Shown in pieces: positions 31,105 to 38,631 of a DNA stretch of 64,000 nt (position 1 is its first letter; every line of letters begins with the position of its first letter). The notes under the pieces are model-generated. The model ran no database searches. It was given only the letters and a program-made list of their open reading frames with translations, and had not been told where the DNA came from. Source of the DNA: Sphingomonas mali NBRC 15500 (GTDB taxonomy: Bacteria > Pseudomonadota > Alphaproteobacteria > Sphingomonadales > Sphingomonadaceae). Location of the stretch: positions 62,001-126,000 of the forward strand of contig NZ_BCYX01000009.1 of NCBI RefSeq assembly GCF_001598415.1. Reading direction: 5' to 3'. The translations under genes and the position numbers were made by a program.

Positions 31105-31788
31105 TCAGCGTAACGCCGCGGCCGGCGCTCGACAGACGTCGCCGCACAGATCGTGGGCGATTCGGCGATAGAAAAGACAGACATCGTCCAGGTCGCCGCG
31201 CGTCACCGTCACGTTCTGGCCGACCATTACGCGATCGAGCGGCGCGTCGCATCCGGCCCGTGCCGACCAACCCACGGTCATCGCCGCCGCGCCGCGCCGA
31301 TCGCCGCGCCGGACGCGCCCGCCGCAGTGGAACAGACAGTCGCGCGATCGTCCCAGGGCGCGCAACCGGGCGTCGTCGTGGTTCGGCAGCGATTTCGCCG
31401 CGCGATAGGCGGATAGCTTGTTGGCCGTGTTGCGTTGGCCGGGACGGACGGGGAGCCCTTCCGCTGTCGAAGCGGCGTCGATTAACAGGTTGAGAAAGCG
31501 ATCGAGCTCGCGCAGCCCGTTGCCGATCACCTTGGCGCGATAGCGGCCGGCGATCGCGGGCGATCCGCTTTCGACGTCATGTGCGACCGGCGTCCGCAGG
31601 CAGGCGCCTAGGAACGCCGCACCACGGAACAAGGTCGAGGAGGCATGCTGCATGTCCTCGGTCATCGCTCGGGCAGTCCCGGCATCACTGTCGCGCGATC
31701 GCTCGTCGTCGCGCAGCATTCGGATGACGAAGCTATCGATCGGCGCCGGCGAAACCTGATGTTGGGGAAGCAGGCGATTCAATTCCAT
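31105..31788 (-). CDS. Hypothetical protein with an optimal ribosome site
   Basis: A 227-residue soluble protein. ATG 31788 follows a perfect AGGAGGT seven bases away, so translation from here is very likely; the frame continues 30 codons upstream without support. Helical stretches include PIDSFVIRMLRDDERSRDSD, RELDRFLNLLIDAASTAEGL and SAYRAAKSLPNHDDARLRAL. A basic, Cys-containing part follows (GRSRDCLFHCGGRVRRGDRR), and the C-terminus has DLDDVCLFYRRIAHDLCGDV. Cysteines could bind metal. I recognise no family. It converges on the sodB terminator. Confidence 0.6.
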   Translation of the reverse strand: MELNRLLPQHQVSPAPIDSFVIRMLRDDERSRDSDAGTARAMTEDMQHASSTLFRGAAFLGACLRTPVAHDVESGSPAIAGRYRAKVIGNGLRELDRFLNLLIDAASTAEGLPVRPGQRNTANKLSAYRAAKSLPNHDDARLRALGRSRDCLFHCGGRVRRGDRRGAAAMTVGWSARAGCDAPLDRVMVGQNVTVTRGDLDDVCLFYRRIAHDLCGDVCRAPAAALR

Positions 31789-31908
31789 CGGACACCTCCT
31801 GCGACTAAAGCGAGCCACGCCGGTCGCTCTCCCGCTGGAAAGCCGTCGAAACCGCACTCTTAGTCGCCGCTTGCCCAAACGCCTAATCGCCGCGCGACTC
31901 CGTCGTCG

Positions 31909-32847
31909 TCACGTCCTGATCAACCCGCGCGCGTCCAATTTCATTCCGGCATCCTCGTGTGGGCGGACATAGACCCGATAGATGCTGGGAAATTCGGCCT
32001 GAAGATCGCGCTCGATGGCGTCGACGATCCGCTCGACATCGCCTGCGCTCAGGCGATTGTCGAAGTCCACATTGACCGCCGCGACGATCTGGGTCGGCGC
32101 GTTGTGGATCGTCATGATCTCGCCCACGCCCATGATGCCCTGGCGCGTCGCCGCGCGGCGAATGCCGGCAATCAGTTCGGGATCGGCCGCCTCGCCGATC
32201 AGCAGGCCCTTGGCTTCGCGCGCCAGGAAGATCGCGACCACGCCGAGCAACAAGCCGATCAGCACCGACGCGACGCCGTCGAATCGCGGATCGGCGGTCA
32301 CTTGCGACAGCGCCAGCCCGACCGCTGCGATCAGGATACCCGCCATCGCCGCGCCATTCTCCAGCAGCACGATCACAGTGGTCGCATCCTTGGTCGAGGT
32401 CAGTGCCTGTAACCAGGACTGGCCGCGGCGCGCGGCATTGAATTCGCGGAACGCGGCGAGGGTCGACCCGCCCTCCAGCGCGAACGCGATCGCCAGCACG
32501 CCATAGGCAATCAACGGCGACACCGCCGGCTCGGGCTCGATGACGTGTATCACGCCTTCATAGACCGACACGCCCGCGCCCAGCGCGAACACCAGCAACG
32601 CGACGACGAAGCTCCAGAAATAGAGTTCTCGCCCATATCCCGCGGGATGAAGCGCGTCGGCCGGTTTGGCGGCACGCTTCTGCCCGTACATCAGCAGCAA
32701 CTGATTGGTGGAATCGACCAGGCTGTGCACGCCTTCGGTCAGCATCGCCGACGACCCGGTGATCGCCGCCGCGACGAACTTGGCCACCGCTATGCCGACA
32801 TTGGCGGCCAGTGCGATGATCAAGACCCGGTTGTTATCGGCTTTCAT
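31909..32847 (-). CDS. Cation diffusion facilitator (CDF) family transporter
   Basis: A 312-residue inner-membrane protein with about six helices. The metal site motif of helix 2 is EGVHSLVDS (His41, Asp45). The helix 5 region carries an Asp but in diverged form (DPRFDGVASVLIG). The cytoplasmic C-terminal domain (IMTIHNAPTQIVAAVNVDF) is present. CDF proteins export Zn, Fe, Mn or Co in exchange for protons. The helix 2 site reads H-x3-D, usual for the Fe/Zn or Mn-type subgroups. No metal-responsive gene lies next to it. ATG 32847 is the only plausible start. Confidence 0.9.
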   Translation of the reverse strand: MKADNNRVLIIALAANVGIAVAKFVAAAITGSSAMLTEGVHSLVDSTNQLLLMYGQKRAAKPADALHPAGYGRELYFWSFVVALLVFALGAGVSVYEGVIHVIEPEPAVSPLIAYGVLAIAFALEGGSTLAAFREFNAARRGQSWLQALTSTKDATTVIVLLENGAAMAGILIAAVGLALSQVTADPRFDGVASVLIGLLLGVVAIFLAREAKGLLIGEAADPELIAGIRRAATRQGIMGVGEIMTIHNAPTQIVAAVNVDFDNRLSAGDVERIVDAIERDLQAEFPSIYRVYVRPHEDAGMKLDARGLIRT

Positions 32848-32900
32848 GAGCTGCGCCTAAGCATGAAGCGGCCGGTCGGGCTAGTCCCGGAGCGCGCCGC

Positions 32901-33203
32901 TTATTTCCGTGCGGCGGCGCTCAATCGGCGCCGATTGGCCCGGACCTTTCGGCGATACAGTCGAACGGCACGTTCGGCGCCCTGCAACGGCGTCAGTGTC
33001 AGCCCGCCGGCGACCAACGAAGCCTGCAATTCGATCGCCGCGGATATCTTTTCGGATGTCATCAGCGAAGTTTCGGCCAACGTGCCGTCGCCGCGTGCGA
33101 TTTCGGCGAGGCGCAGGCCGACTACTGTCGACGCTTCCCAGGCCAACGCCCAGCTGTCGAACGCCAGGCCACTCCACGCCGCCATTGGGGAGCGGGCGGT
33201 CAA
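32901..33203 (-). CDS. Conserved-looking small hypothetical protein, TTG start
   Basis: A 100-residue frame. The body is helical: SGLAFDSWALAWEASTVVGL, RLAEIARGDGTLAETSLMTS and EKISAAIELQASLVAGGLTL, then a basic end YRRKVRANRRRL. The spacing of W and A residues resembles phasin-like or antifreeze-type amphipathic helices. The start is unclear: TTG 33203 overlaps the stop of a 19-codon frame that has a strong ribosome site; ATG 33185 is an alternative without one. Translational coupling or a frameshifted N-terminus are both possible. Confidence 0.6.
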   Translation of the reverse strand: MTARSPMAAWSGLAFDSWALAWEASTVVGLRLAEIARGDGTLAETSLMTSEKISAAIELQASLVAGGLTLTPLQGAERAVRLYRRKVRANRRRLSAAARK

Positions 33204-33259
33204 GAGCGGGTGGCCGGCAGGTCGCGGCGTGACACGTCGCGTCGGGCTTCAAAGTGCAT
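33200..33259 (-). CDS. Short upstream reading frame with strong ribosome site
   Basis: Nineteen codons, MHFEARRDVSRRDLPATRS, start at ATG 33259 behind GGAGGAG (spacing seven). The stop overlaps the TTG of the next frame (TTGA). It may be a leader peptide coupling translation of the 100-residue protein, or its true N-terminus if a base has been gained or lost here. Confidence 0.4.
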   Translation of the reverse strand: MHFEARRDVSRRDLPATRS

Positions 33260-33339
33260 GAAAATCGCTCCTCCAGATCTGCCTAGAACGGCGCGGAGCA
33301 TGGCAACGTTCCTGCCTGGAAAACTAAATCGCCGTTTCT

Positions 33340-34026
33340 TCACTCGGGCGGGAGTTCCATGGCCGCCGCGTCGCCGACGTCACTCATAAGGCCGTGCTTC
33401 ATCATCATCGGCACGTTGGCGAGCGCGAAGATGAAAGTCATCGGGATCGCGCCCCACAATTTGAAGGCGGTCCAGAAATCGAAGCTGGTGTTGCGCCAGA
33501 CCAGCTCGTTGAGGATCGCCATGCCGAGGAAGAACAGCGCCCAGTTCCGCGTCACCTTCTGCCAGCCGAGCGGCGACAGGCCCGGATATGCCGTGCCGAG
33601 CAATTGTTCGAGCAGGGGTCTGCCGGTGATCAGCCCGAATCCCAGGATCGCCGCGAACACGGTGTAGACGAAGGTCGGCTTCATCTGAATGAACTTGGGG
33701 TCGTGGAAATAGATGGTCAGCCCGCCGAACACGATCACCAACGCCCCCGAAATCCACAGCATGGGCGAGATGCTGCCGAGCTTCAGCCGCGACACGATCA
33801 GCGCGACCACGGTCGCCAGCATGAAGGCGGCAGTCGCGACGATCGCCCGCGACACCACCAATGCCGACATCTGATCGAGATCGGACAGCGAATGGCTGAA
33901 GCTCGACACGAGCTTCATGGTCAGCGCCTGGGGCGCGAGGAAATTGACCAGGAAGAAGATCACCAGCGGCGCATAATCGATCGCCAGGCGCAGGCCGGCG
34001 GTGCCATTCTTGCTCGTCGTGCTCAT
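33340..34026 (-). CDS. yciB: Inner membrane-spanning protein YciB (septation protein A family)
   Basis: A 228-residue integral membrane protein with about five or six helices (YAPLVIFFLVNFLA, IVATAAFMLATVVALIV, FVYTVFAAILGFGLITG, WALFFLGMAILNELVW, PMTFIFALANVPMM). YciB/IspZ proteins support envelope integrity and normal septation by an unclear mechanism. Its ATG overlaps the ftsY stop (ATGA), so it closes the mtaB-ftsY-yciB operon, an order common in alphaproteobacteria. Confidence 0.92.
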   Translation of the reverse strand: MSTTSKNGTAGLRLAIDYAPLVIFFLVNFLAPQALTMKLVSSFSHSLSDLDQMSALVVSRAIVATAAFMLATVVALIVSRLKLGSISPMLWISGALVIVFGGLTIYFHDPKFIQMKPTFVYTVFAAILGFGLITGRPLLEQLLGTAYPGLSPLGWQKVTRNWALFFLGMAILNELVWRNTSFDFWTAFKLWGAIPMTFIFALANVPMMMKHGLMSDVGDAAAMELPPE

Positions 34027-34958
34027 CGCACCAGCTCCTCGACGCCCGCGATGATTCGGGCAACTTCCTTGGGGTCGAACGGGCGCAAGTCGCTCAGCGT
34101 CTCGCCCACCCCGATGGCGTGGATCGGCAGGCCGAATTGTTCGGCCGCCGCGACCAGCACGCCGCCGCGCGCGGTGCCGTCCAGCTTGGTCATGACCAGG
34201 CCGGTCACGCCCGCGACTTCCCTGAACACTTCGATCTGGCTGAGCGCGTTCTGCCCAGTGGTGGCGTCGAGCACCAGGATGACGTCATGCGGCGATGCCG
34301 GGTTGATCCGACCGAGCACGCGGCGGATCTTGGCGAGCTCGTCCATCAGCTCGCGTTTGTTCTGGAGTCGTCCGGCAGTGTCGACGATCAGCGCGTCGAT
34401 ACCCTTGTCGGTTGCCTGCTTGACGCCTTCGAACACGATGCCTGCGGCGTCGCCGCCCTCGGCGCCCTTGACGATCGGAACGCCGACGCGGTCGGCCCAG
34501 GTCGCGAGCTGGCCGATCGCCGCCGCGCGGAATGTATCGCCCGCGGCCAGCATCACGCCGTAATCCTGCTCGACCAGCCAATGCGCGAGCTTGGCGATGG
34601 TCGTGGTCTTGCCCGATCCGTTGACGCCGATCACCAGGATGACCTGGGGGCGAGGAAAGGCTTCGATCTCAAGCGGCTTGGCGACCTTTTCGAGGACCTT
34701 CTCGATTTCCTCGGCGACGACCAGACGGATGCCGAGCTCTTCCATGCCGCGTTCGAAACTGCCCTCGGCCAGCCGGTCGCGGATGCGTTTTGCCGTTGCG
34801 GGACCGAGATCGGAGGCGATCAGCGCTTCTTCGATATCGTCGAGCGTCGCATCGTCGAGCCGCGCGGTGCCGAGGCCGGCGAGGTTACCGACCAGACGAT
34901 CGGACGTGCGCTTGAATCCGCCGAGCAGGCGCTGGTGCCAGGATGGGGTGGTGCTCAT
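34023..34958 (-). CDS. ftsY: Signal recognition particle receptor FtsY
   Basis: A 311-residue SRP GTPase: short N domain, then G1 GVNGSGKTTT, DTFRAAAIGQL, G3 DTAGRLQNK and G4 TKLDGTARGG. There is no long acidic A domain, as is usual in alphaproteobacteria. FtsY docks ribosome-SRP complexes at the inner membrane. ATG 34958 overlaps the mtaB stop by ATGA; the frame continues 115 codons upstream inside mtaB and is not used. Its partner ffh lies at 38632 in the same window. Confidence 0.96.
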   Translation of the reverse strand: MSTTPSWHQRLLGGFKRTSDRLVGNLAGLGTARLDDATLDDIEEALIASDLGPATAKRIRDRLAEGSFERGMEELGIRLVVAEEIEKVLEKVAKPLEIEAFPRPQVILVIGVNGSGKTTTIAKLAHWLVEQDYGVMLAAGDTFRAAAIGQLATWADRVGVPIVKGAEGGDAAGIVFEGVKQATDKGIDALIVDTAGRLQNKRELMDELAKIRRVLGRINPASPHDVILVLDATTGQNALSQIEVFREVAGVTGLVMTKLDGTARGGVLVAAAEQFGLPIHAIGVGETLSDLRPFDPKEVARIIAGVEELVR

Positions 34959-36223
34959 GCGGTCACGGCCATTTCTCTTTCTTCGTCTCCCGCGCTTTGG
35001 CGGGGATGCCGGATATGGGCAGGGTCGATGACAATCGGCAAGATGGAGCCCACCGCATGGCTGCCACCCAGGGCGAAATCGGCGAAATTTGCGCCATGCC
35101 CGCGGTTGCCGGGCGCTTCGACCAGCACCTCTTGCGTCGTGCCGATCAGGCTGTCGAGCCAGGCCGCCTTGCGCTTCGCCGCAGCCTCCCGCAACCGCGC
35201 AGCGCGTTCGCGACGCACCTCCAACTCGACCTGGGGCATCCGGGCGGCGGGCGTTCCGGCGCGCGGGCTGTAGGGAAAGATATGGGCATGGACGATGTCG
35301 CAATCGTCGATCAGCGCCAGGCTGTTCGCCGCCATCGCGGCGTCTTCGGTCGGAAAGCCCGCGATCAGGTCGGCGCCGATCGCGATATCGGGGCGTGCGG
35401 TCTTGAGCCGTTCGACCAGCCGCACCGCATCGGCGCGTGAGTGGCGGCGCTTCATGCGCTTGAGGATCATGTCGTCACCCGCCTGGAGCGACAGATGGAG
35501 ATGCGGCATCACCCGCATCTCCTGCGTCAGCAACTCGAACAGCCGGTCGTCGATCTCCGGTGCGTCGATCGAGGACAGGCGTAGCCGCTGAAGGACAGGG
35601 ACCCGCGACAGGATACGCTCGACCAGGCTGCCGAGCGTCGGACTTCCCGGCAGATCGTGGCCGTAGCTGGTCAGGTCGACCCCGGTCAGCACGACCTCGT
35701 TCTTGCCTTCTGCGACCACGCGCTCGATCGCCTCGATCACCGCGCCGGCCGGCGCCGACCGGCTGGGGCCGCGTCCGAACGGGATCGCGCAGAAAGTGCA
35801 GCGATGGTCGCAGCCATTCTGCACCTCGACGAACGCTCGCGCCTGGTCGATGGCAATGGCAAGATGCGGCGCGATTTCCGTCACCCGCGCCATGTCGCCG
35901 ACGATAAGCGTGTCGCTCGACGCCCAGGCTTCGGGCAGCAATTTCTCGCCATTGCCGATCACGCGATCGACTTCGGGCATGGCGGCGAAGCTTGCCGGGT
36001 CGATCTGCGCCGCGCAGCCGGTCACCGCGAGCATCGCTCCCGGCCGCGCCCGGCGAGCGCGGCGGATCGCGGTGCGCGTCTGCTTGACCGCGCTGTTGGT
36101 TACGGCGCAGCTATTGATCACCACGACATCACGGCCGTCCAGCATGCGCTGGATCGTCTCGCTCTCTGCGATGTTGAGGCGGCACCCGAGACTGATTACC
36201 TCGGGCTGCGGAAGGGATGACAT
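34955..36223 (-). CDS. mtaB: tRNA t6A37 methylthiotransferase MtaB
   Basis: A 422-residue radical-SAM methylthiotransferase. The N-terminal cluster cysteines are in VISLGCRLN, INSCAV and TGCAAQ; the radical SAM triad is CDHRCTFC. A C-terminal TRAM-like part follows. It converts t6A37 of tRNA to ms2t6A. The start must be ATG 36223 (MSSLPQPEVISLGCR), because the cluster cysteine follows at once. That ATG overlaps the divergent DUF924 start on the tetramer CATG, and no good ribosome site precedes it. It overlaps ftsY by four bases. Confidence 0.95.
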   Translation of the reverse strand: MSSLPQPEVISLGCRLNIAESETIQRMLDGRDVVVINSCAVTNSAVKQTRTAIRRARRARPGAMLAVTGCAAQIDPASFAAMPEVDRVIGNGEKLLPEAWASSDTLIVGDMARVTEIAPHLAIAIDQARAFVEVQNGCDHRCTFCAIPFGRGPSRSAPAGAVIEAIERVVAEGKNEVVLTGVDLTSYGHDLPGSPTLGSLVERILSRVPVLQRLRLSSIDAPEIDDRLFELLTQEMRVMPHLHLSLQAGDDMILKRMKRRHSRADAVRLVERLKTARPDIAIGADLIAGFPTEDAAMAANSLALIDDCDIVHAHIFPYSPRAGTPAARMPQVELEVRRERAARLREAAAKRKAAWLDSLIGTTQEVLVEAPGNRGHGANFADFALGGSHAVGSILPIVIDPAHIRHPRQSAGDEEREMAVTA

Positions 36224-36800
36224 GGGCGACGATCTAGGAGCGAAGCGCGGGGAAGTCCACGACGAGGCGGCGCGCGTGCTGCACTTCTGGTTCGAGGAGC
36301 TGAGCGAGGAACAGCATTGGGTCAAGTCGATCACGCTCGACGAGGCGATCGCCGAACGGTTCGGACCGCTCAGGCTGAAAGTAGCGGAAAGCGCGGCTTG
36401 GGGGTGGCGGGGTACGCCCGATACCTTGCTCGCCGCGATCATCCTGATCGACCAATTCTCGCGCAACATGTTCCGCGATGAGGGCGAGGCGTTCGAACAT
36501 GACGGATTGGCGCGCGAACTGACCCTGTACGGGCTGTTGCGCGGGTTCGATCGCAAGTTGCCGACCGAGCGGTGCGCGTTTCTCTATATGCCGTTGATGC
36601 ATGCCGAGGATCCGGAGCTGCAGCGGCTGAGCATCGAGCGCTTCACCGTGCTTGGCGACGAGCAGAATCTGGGGTTCGCACACGATCATGCCGCGGTGAT
36701 CGAGCGGTTCGGGCGCTTTCCCTCGCGCAATCGGGCACTGGGCCGGCGCTCGACCGTGATCGAGCGCGAATATCTCAGACAGCCAGGCGCCGGCTGGTAG
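36222..36800 (+). CDS. DUF924 family protein
   Basis: A 192-residue helical, TPR-like protein of the DUF924 family: ARVLHFWFEELSEEQHW, AAIILIDQFSRNMFR, FLYMPLMHAEDPELQ and FGRFPSRNRALGR. Function is unknown; structures show tetratricopeptide-like repeats. ATG 36222 has AAGGG nine bases upstream, lying inside the mtaB coding start. The start codons of the two divergent genes share three bases. The 3' end overlaps the convergent GGDEF-EAL gene by 26 bases. Confidence 0.9.
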   Translation: MGDDLGAKRGEVHDEAARVLHFWFEELSEEQHWVKSITLDEAIAERFGPLRLKVAESAAWGWRGTPDTLLAAIILIDQFSRNMFRDEGEAFEHDGLARELTLYGLLRGFDRKLPTERCAFLYMPLMHAEDPELQRLSIERFTVLGDEQNLGFAHDHAAVIERFGRFPSRNRALGRRSTVIEREYLRQPGAGW

Positions 36801-38385
36801 CAGGATCGGACTCCGCGATGACCTCGGCGGCGTCGGGTGCGATCAGCAAGCGGCGCTCGGCGAGCAGGCGGCGGGCATTGCCCGCCGTCAATGGGCGGCC
36901 ATAGACATAGCCCTGGCCGCGCGCGCAGCCCAGGCTACGCAGGCGTTCCTCGATCGCCTTGTCTTCGATCCCTTCCGCGGTGATCGGCAAATTGAGGCTT
37001 TCACCGAGGCCGACGATCGCGTTGACGATCGCGGCGCTCTCGGCATTCTGGTTGACCGACATGACGAAGCTGCGGTCGATCTTGATGCGATCGAACGGCA
37101 GCGCGCGGAGATGCGCCAGGCTTGAATAGCCAGTGCCGAAATCGTCGAGGGCGAGCTTGATGCCCTGGTTCTTCAGGCTGGCGACGATCGATTGCGCCAT
37201 CGCCAGATTGTCGAACAGTGCGCTCTCGGTGATCTCGATCTCCAGCCGGCTCGGGGTGAACCCCGTTTCGGTGAGCAGCTTGATGATCTTTTGCGCCAGC
37301 CAGGGGTCCTTGAGCTGCCAAGGCGAGATGTTGACCGACAATTGCAGCTGCGGATGCCAGTCGCGCGCCGACAGGAATGCCTGACGCATCAACGATATCG
37401 ACAAATCCGCGATCATCCCGGTTTCCTCGGCGATCGGGATGAACTGGTCGGGGATCATCACGCCGCGTTGCGGATGCTCCCAGCGCGCCAGCACCTCGAA
37501 GCCGGTCAGCCGGCCGGTGACCAGGTCGATCTGCTGCTCGAAATAGGGGACGATCTCGCCGCGCGGAATGGCGACCCGGAGCGAACTCTCGAGTTCGTTG
37601 CGCGACTGGAGCTCACGCTCCATCGATACGTCGAACCAGGCGTGGCGATTTCGCCCGGCATTCTTGGCCGCATACATCGCGATATCGCCGGAGCGGAGCA
37701 AAGCGTCGATCGTCGCCGCGTCGCGATCGCTGCGGGCGATGCCGATCGAGCAGGTGACGTGGAGGTTGAGCCCCTCGACATGAAAGGGCTGGCTCATCCG
37801 CGACACCAGGCGTTCGGCGACGCGCTCTACGCTGTCGGGATTCTGCGGATCGAACAGCATCGCGCAGGCGAACTCGTCGCCGCCGAACCGCGCGAGCAAC
37901 GCGCTTTCGGGCAATGCGGTCGCCATCTCGTCGGCCACGGCGCGCAGCAGCGCGTCGCCGACGGTATGACCATGCATGTCGTTGACCGTCTTGAAATGGT
38001 CGAGGTCGAGCATCATCAGCGCCATCGCCTTGTGACGACGGTCGGCGCGGACCAGCATCGCGGCGCCTTCCTCGGCCAGGCTGCGGCGATTGAGGAATCC
38101 GGTGAGCGGGTCCTTGGAGGCGAGGACGTTGGCGCGTTCCTCGGCGGCGGTACGCACGGTGACTTCGTTGGCCAGGTCGCGATGACGGCGCCACCCGAAC
38201 AGGATCAGGGCGACATTGAGGAGCAGGGCGATGATCAGCGTCTGGTCGACGCCGCCGTCATGGTGCATCCAGTTGCTCAGGATCATCGACAGCACTTGGC
38301 TGCCGGTGCCGATGAACATCAGGATCGCGGCGACCGTGATCGCGCCGCTCAACAGATCGCGCCGGGCTGCGGCCGGTTCGCTCAT
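36775..38385 (-). CDS. Membrane-anchored GGDEF-EAL protein (c-di-GMP turnover)
   Basis: A 536-residue protein. Two N-terminal helices (AITVAAILMFIGTGSQVLSM, TLIIALLLNVALILFGW) anchor it. The GGDEF domain is intact (DPLTGFLNRR, ARFGGDEFA). The EAL domain has the signature as GFEVLARW, with metal-binding NISPWQL, ITESALF and DDFGTGYSSL, ending in GQGYVYGRP, so phosphodiesterase activity is likely. No PAS or other sensor is present. ATG 38385 has AAGGGG upstream; a GTG eight codons earlier is possible. It diverges from ffh. Confidence 0.92.
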   Translation of the reverse strand: MSEPAAARRDLLSGAITVAAILMFIGTGSQVLSMILSNWMHHDGGVDQTLIIALLLNVALILFGWRRHRDLANEVTVRTAAEERANVLASKDPLTGFLNRRSLAEEGAAMLVRADRRHKAMALMMLDLDHFKTVNDMHGHTVGDALLRAVADEMATALPESALLARFGGDEFACAMLFDPQNPDSVERVAERLVSRMSQPFHVEGLNLHVTCSIGIARSDRDAATIDALLRSGDIAMYAAKNAGRNRHAWFDVSMERELQSRNELESSLRVAIPRGEIVPYFEQQIDLVTGRLTGFEVLARWEHPQRGVMIPDQFIPIAEETGMIADLSISLMRQAFLSARDWHPQLQLSVNISPWQLKDPWLAQKIIKLLTETGFTPSRLEIEITESALFDNLAMAQSIVASLKNQGIKLALDDFGTGYSSLAHLRALPFDRIKIDRSFVMSVNQNAESAAIVNAIVGLGESLNLPITAEGIEDKAIEERLRSLGCARGQGYVYGRPLTAGNARRLLAERRLLIAPDAAEVIAESDPATSRRLAV

Positions 38386-38631
38386 GCCCCAAATCCCCTT
38401 CTTCGACACCGCGCGTCCGCGGCTCTATCCAGCCCTGCTGATGGCACTGTGAGGTCAAGAAGATGTTAAGGGGCTAAGGCCGGGTTGCGTTTTTCCGGCC
38501 GAGCCGTTATCGGGCCGGCACCGTTCCCTTTGCGAACGCGACAAGGAGCACCCATGTGGTGACGCCGGCCGACGAGGTTTCGTCCGCCGGCGCTTTGTGC
38601 GTTTTGGGGCTCGGATGGGAGTTATTTGTTT
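38386..38631. other. Divergent region before ffh with structured leader
   Basis: About 246 bases between the GGDEF-EAL gene and ffh. It holds the ffh leader: a ribosome site AAGGAG (38543-38548), a two-codon frame, and a stable hairpin. A smaller dyad (GGCCGG...CCGGCC, 38478-38500) lies upstream. No 4.5S RNA fold with a GGAA tetraloop is present. Confidence 0.5.
38554..38592 (+). promoter_or_regulatory. Two-codon reading frame (Met-Trp-stop) and hairpin before ffh
   Basis: AAGGAG is followed, five bases later, by ATG TGG TGA (38554-38562). Directly after it is a 12-pair stem with one C-C mismatch and GGTT loop (38563-38592). The ideal spacing suggests ribosomes bind here. The arrangement resembles a translation-controlled leader; the Trp codon could be the sensing element. 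Function is inferred only from form. Confidence 0.45.

Noticed and set aside
36775..38385. Degenerate EAL domain (EVL instead of EAL)
   Set aside because: The functional pattern is ExLxR, which is kept (EVLAR), and the other metal-binding segments are intact, so loss of activity is not supported.
38386..38631. Possible 4.5S (SRP) RNA gene next to ffh
   Set aside because: There is no GGAA tetraloop or the conserved GGTCAG...GGAAGCAGCC helix; the hairpin here has a GGTT loop.
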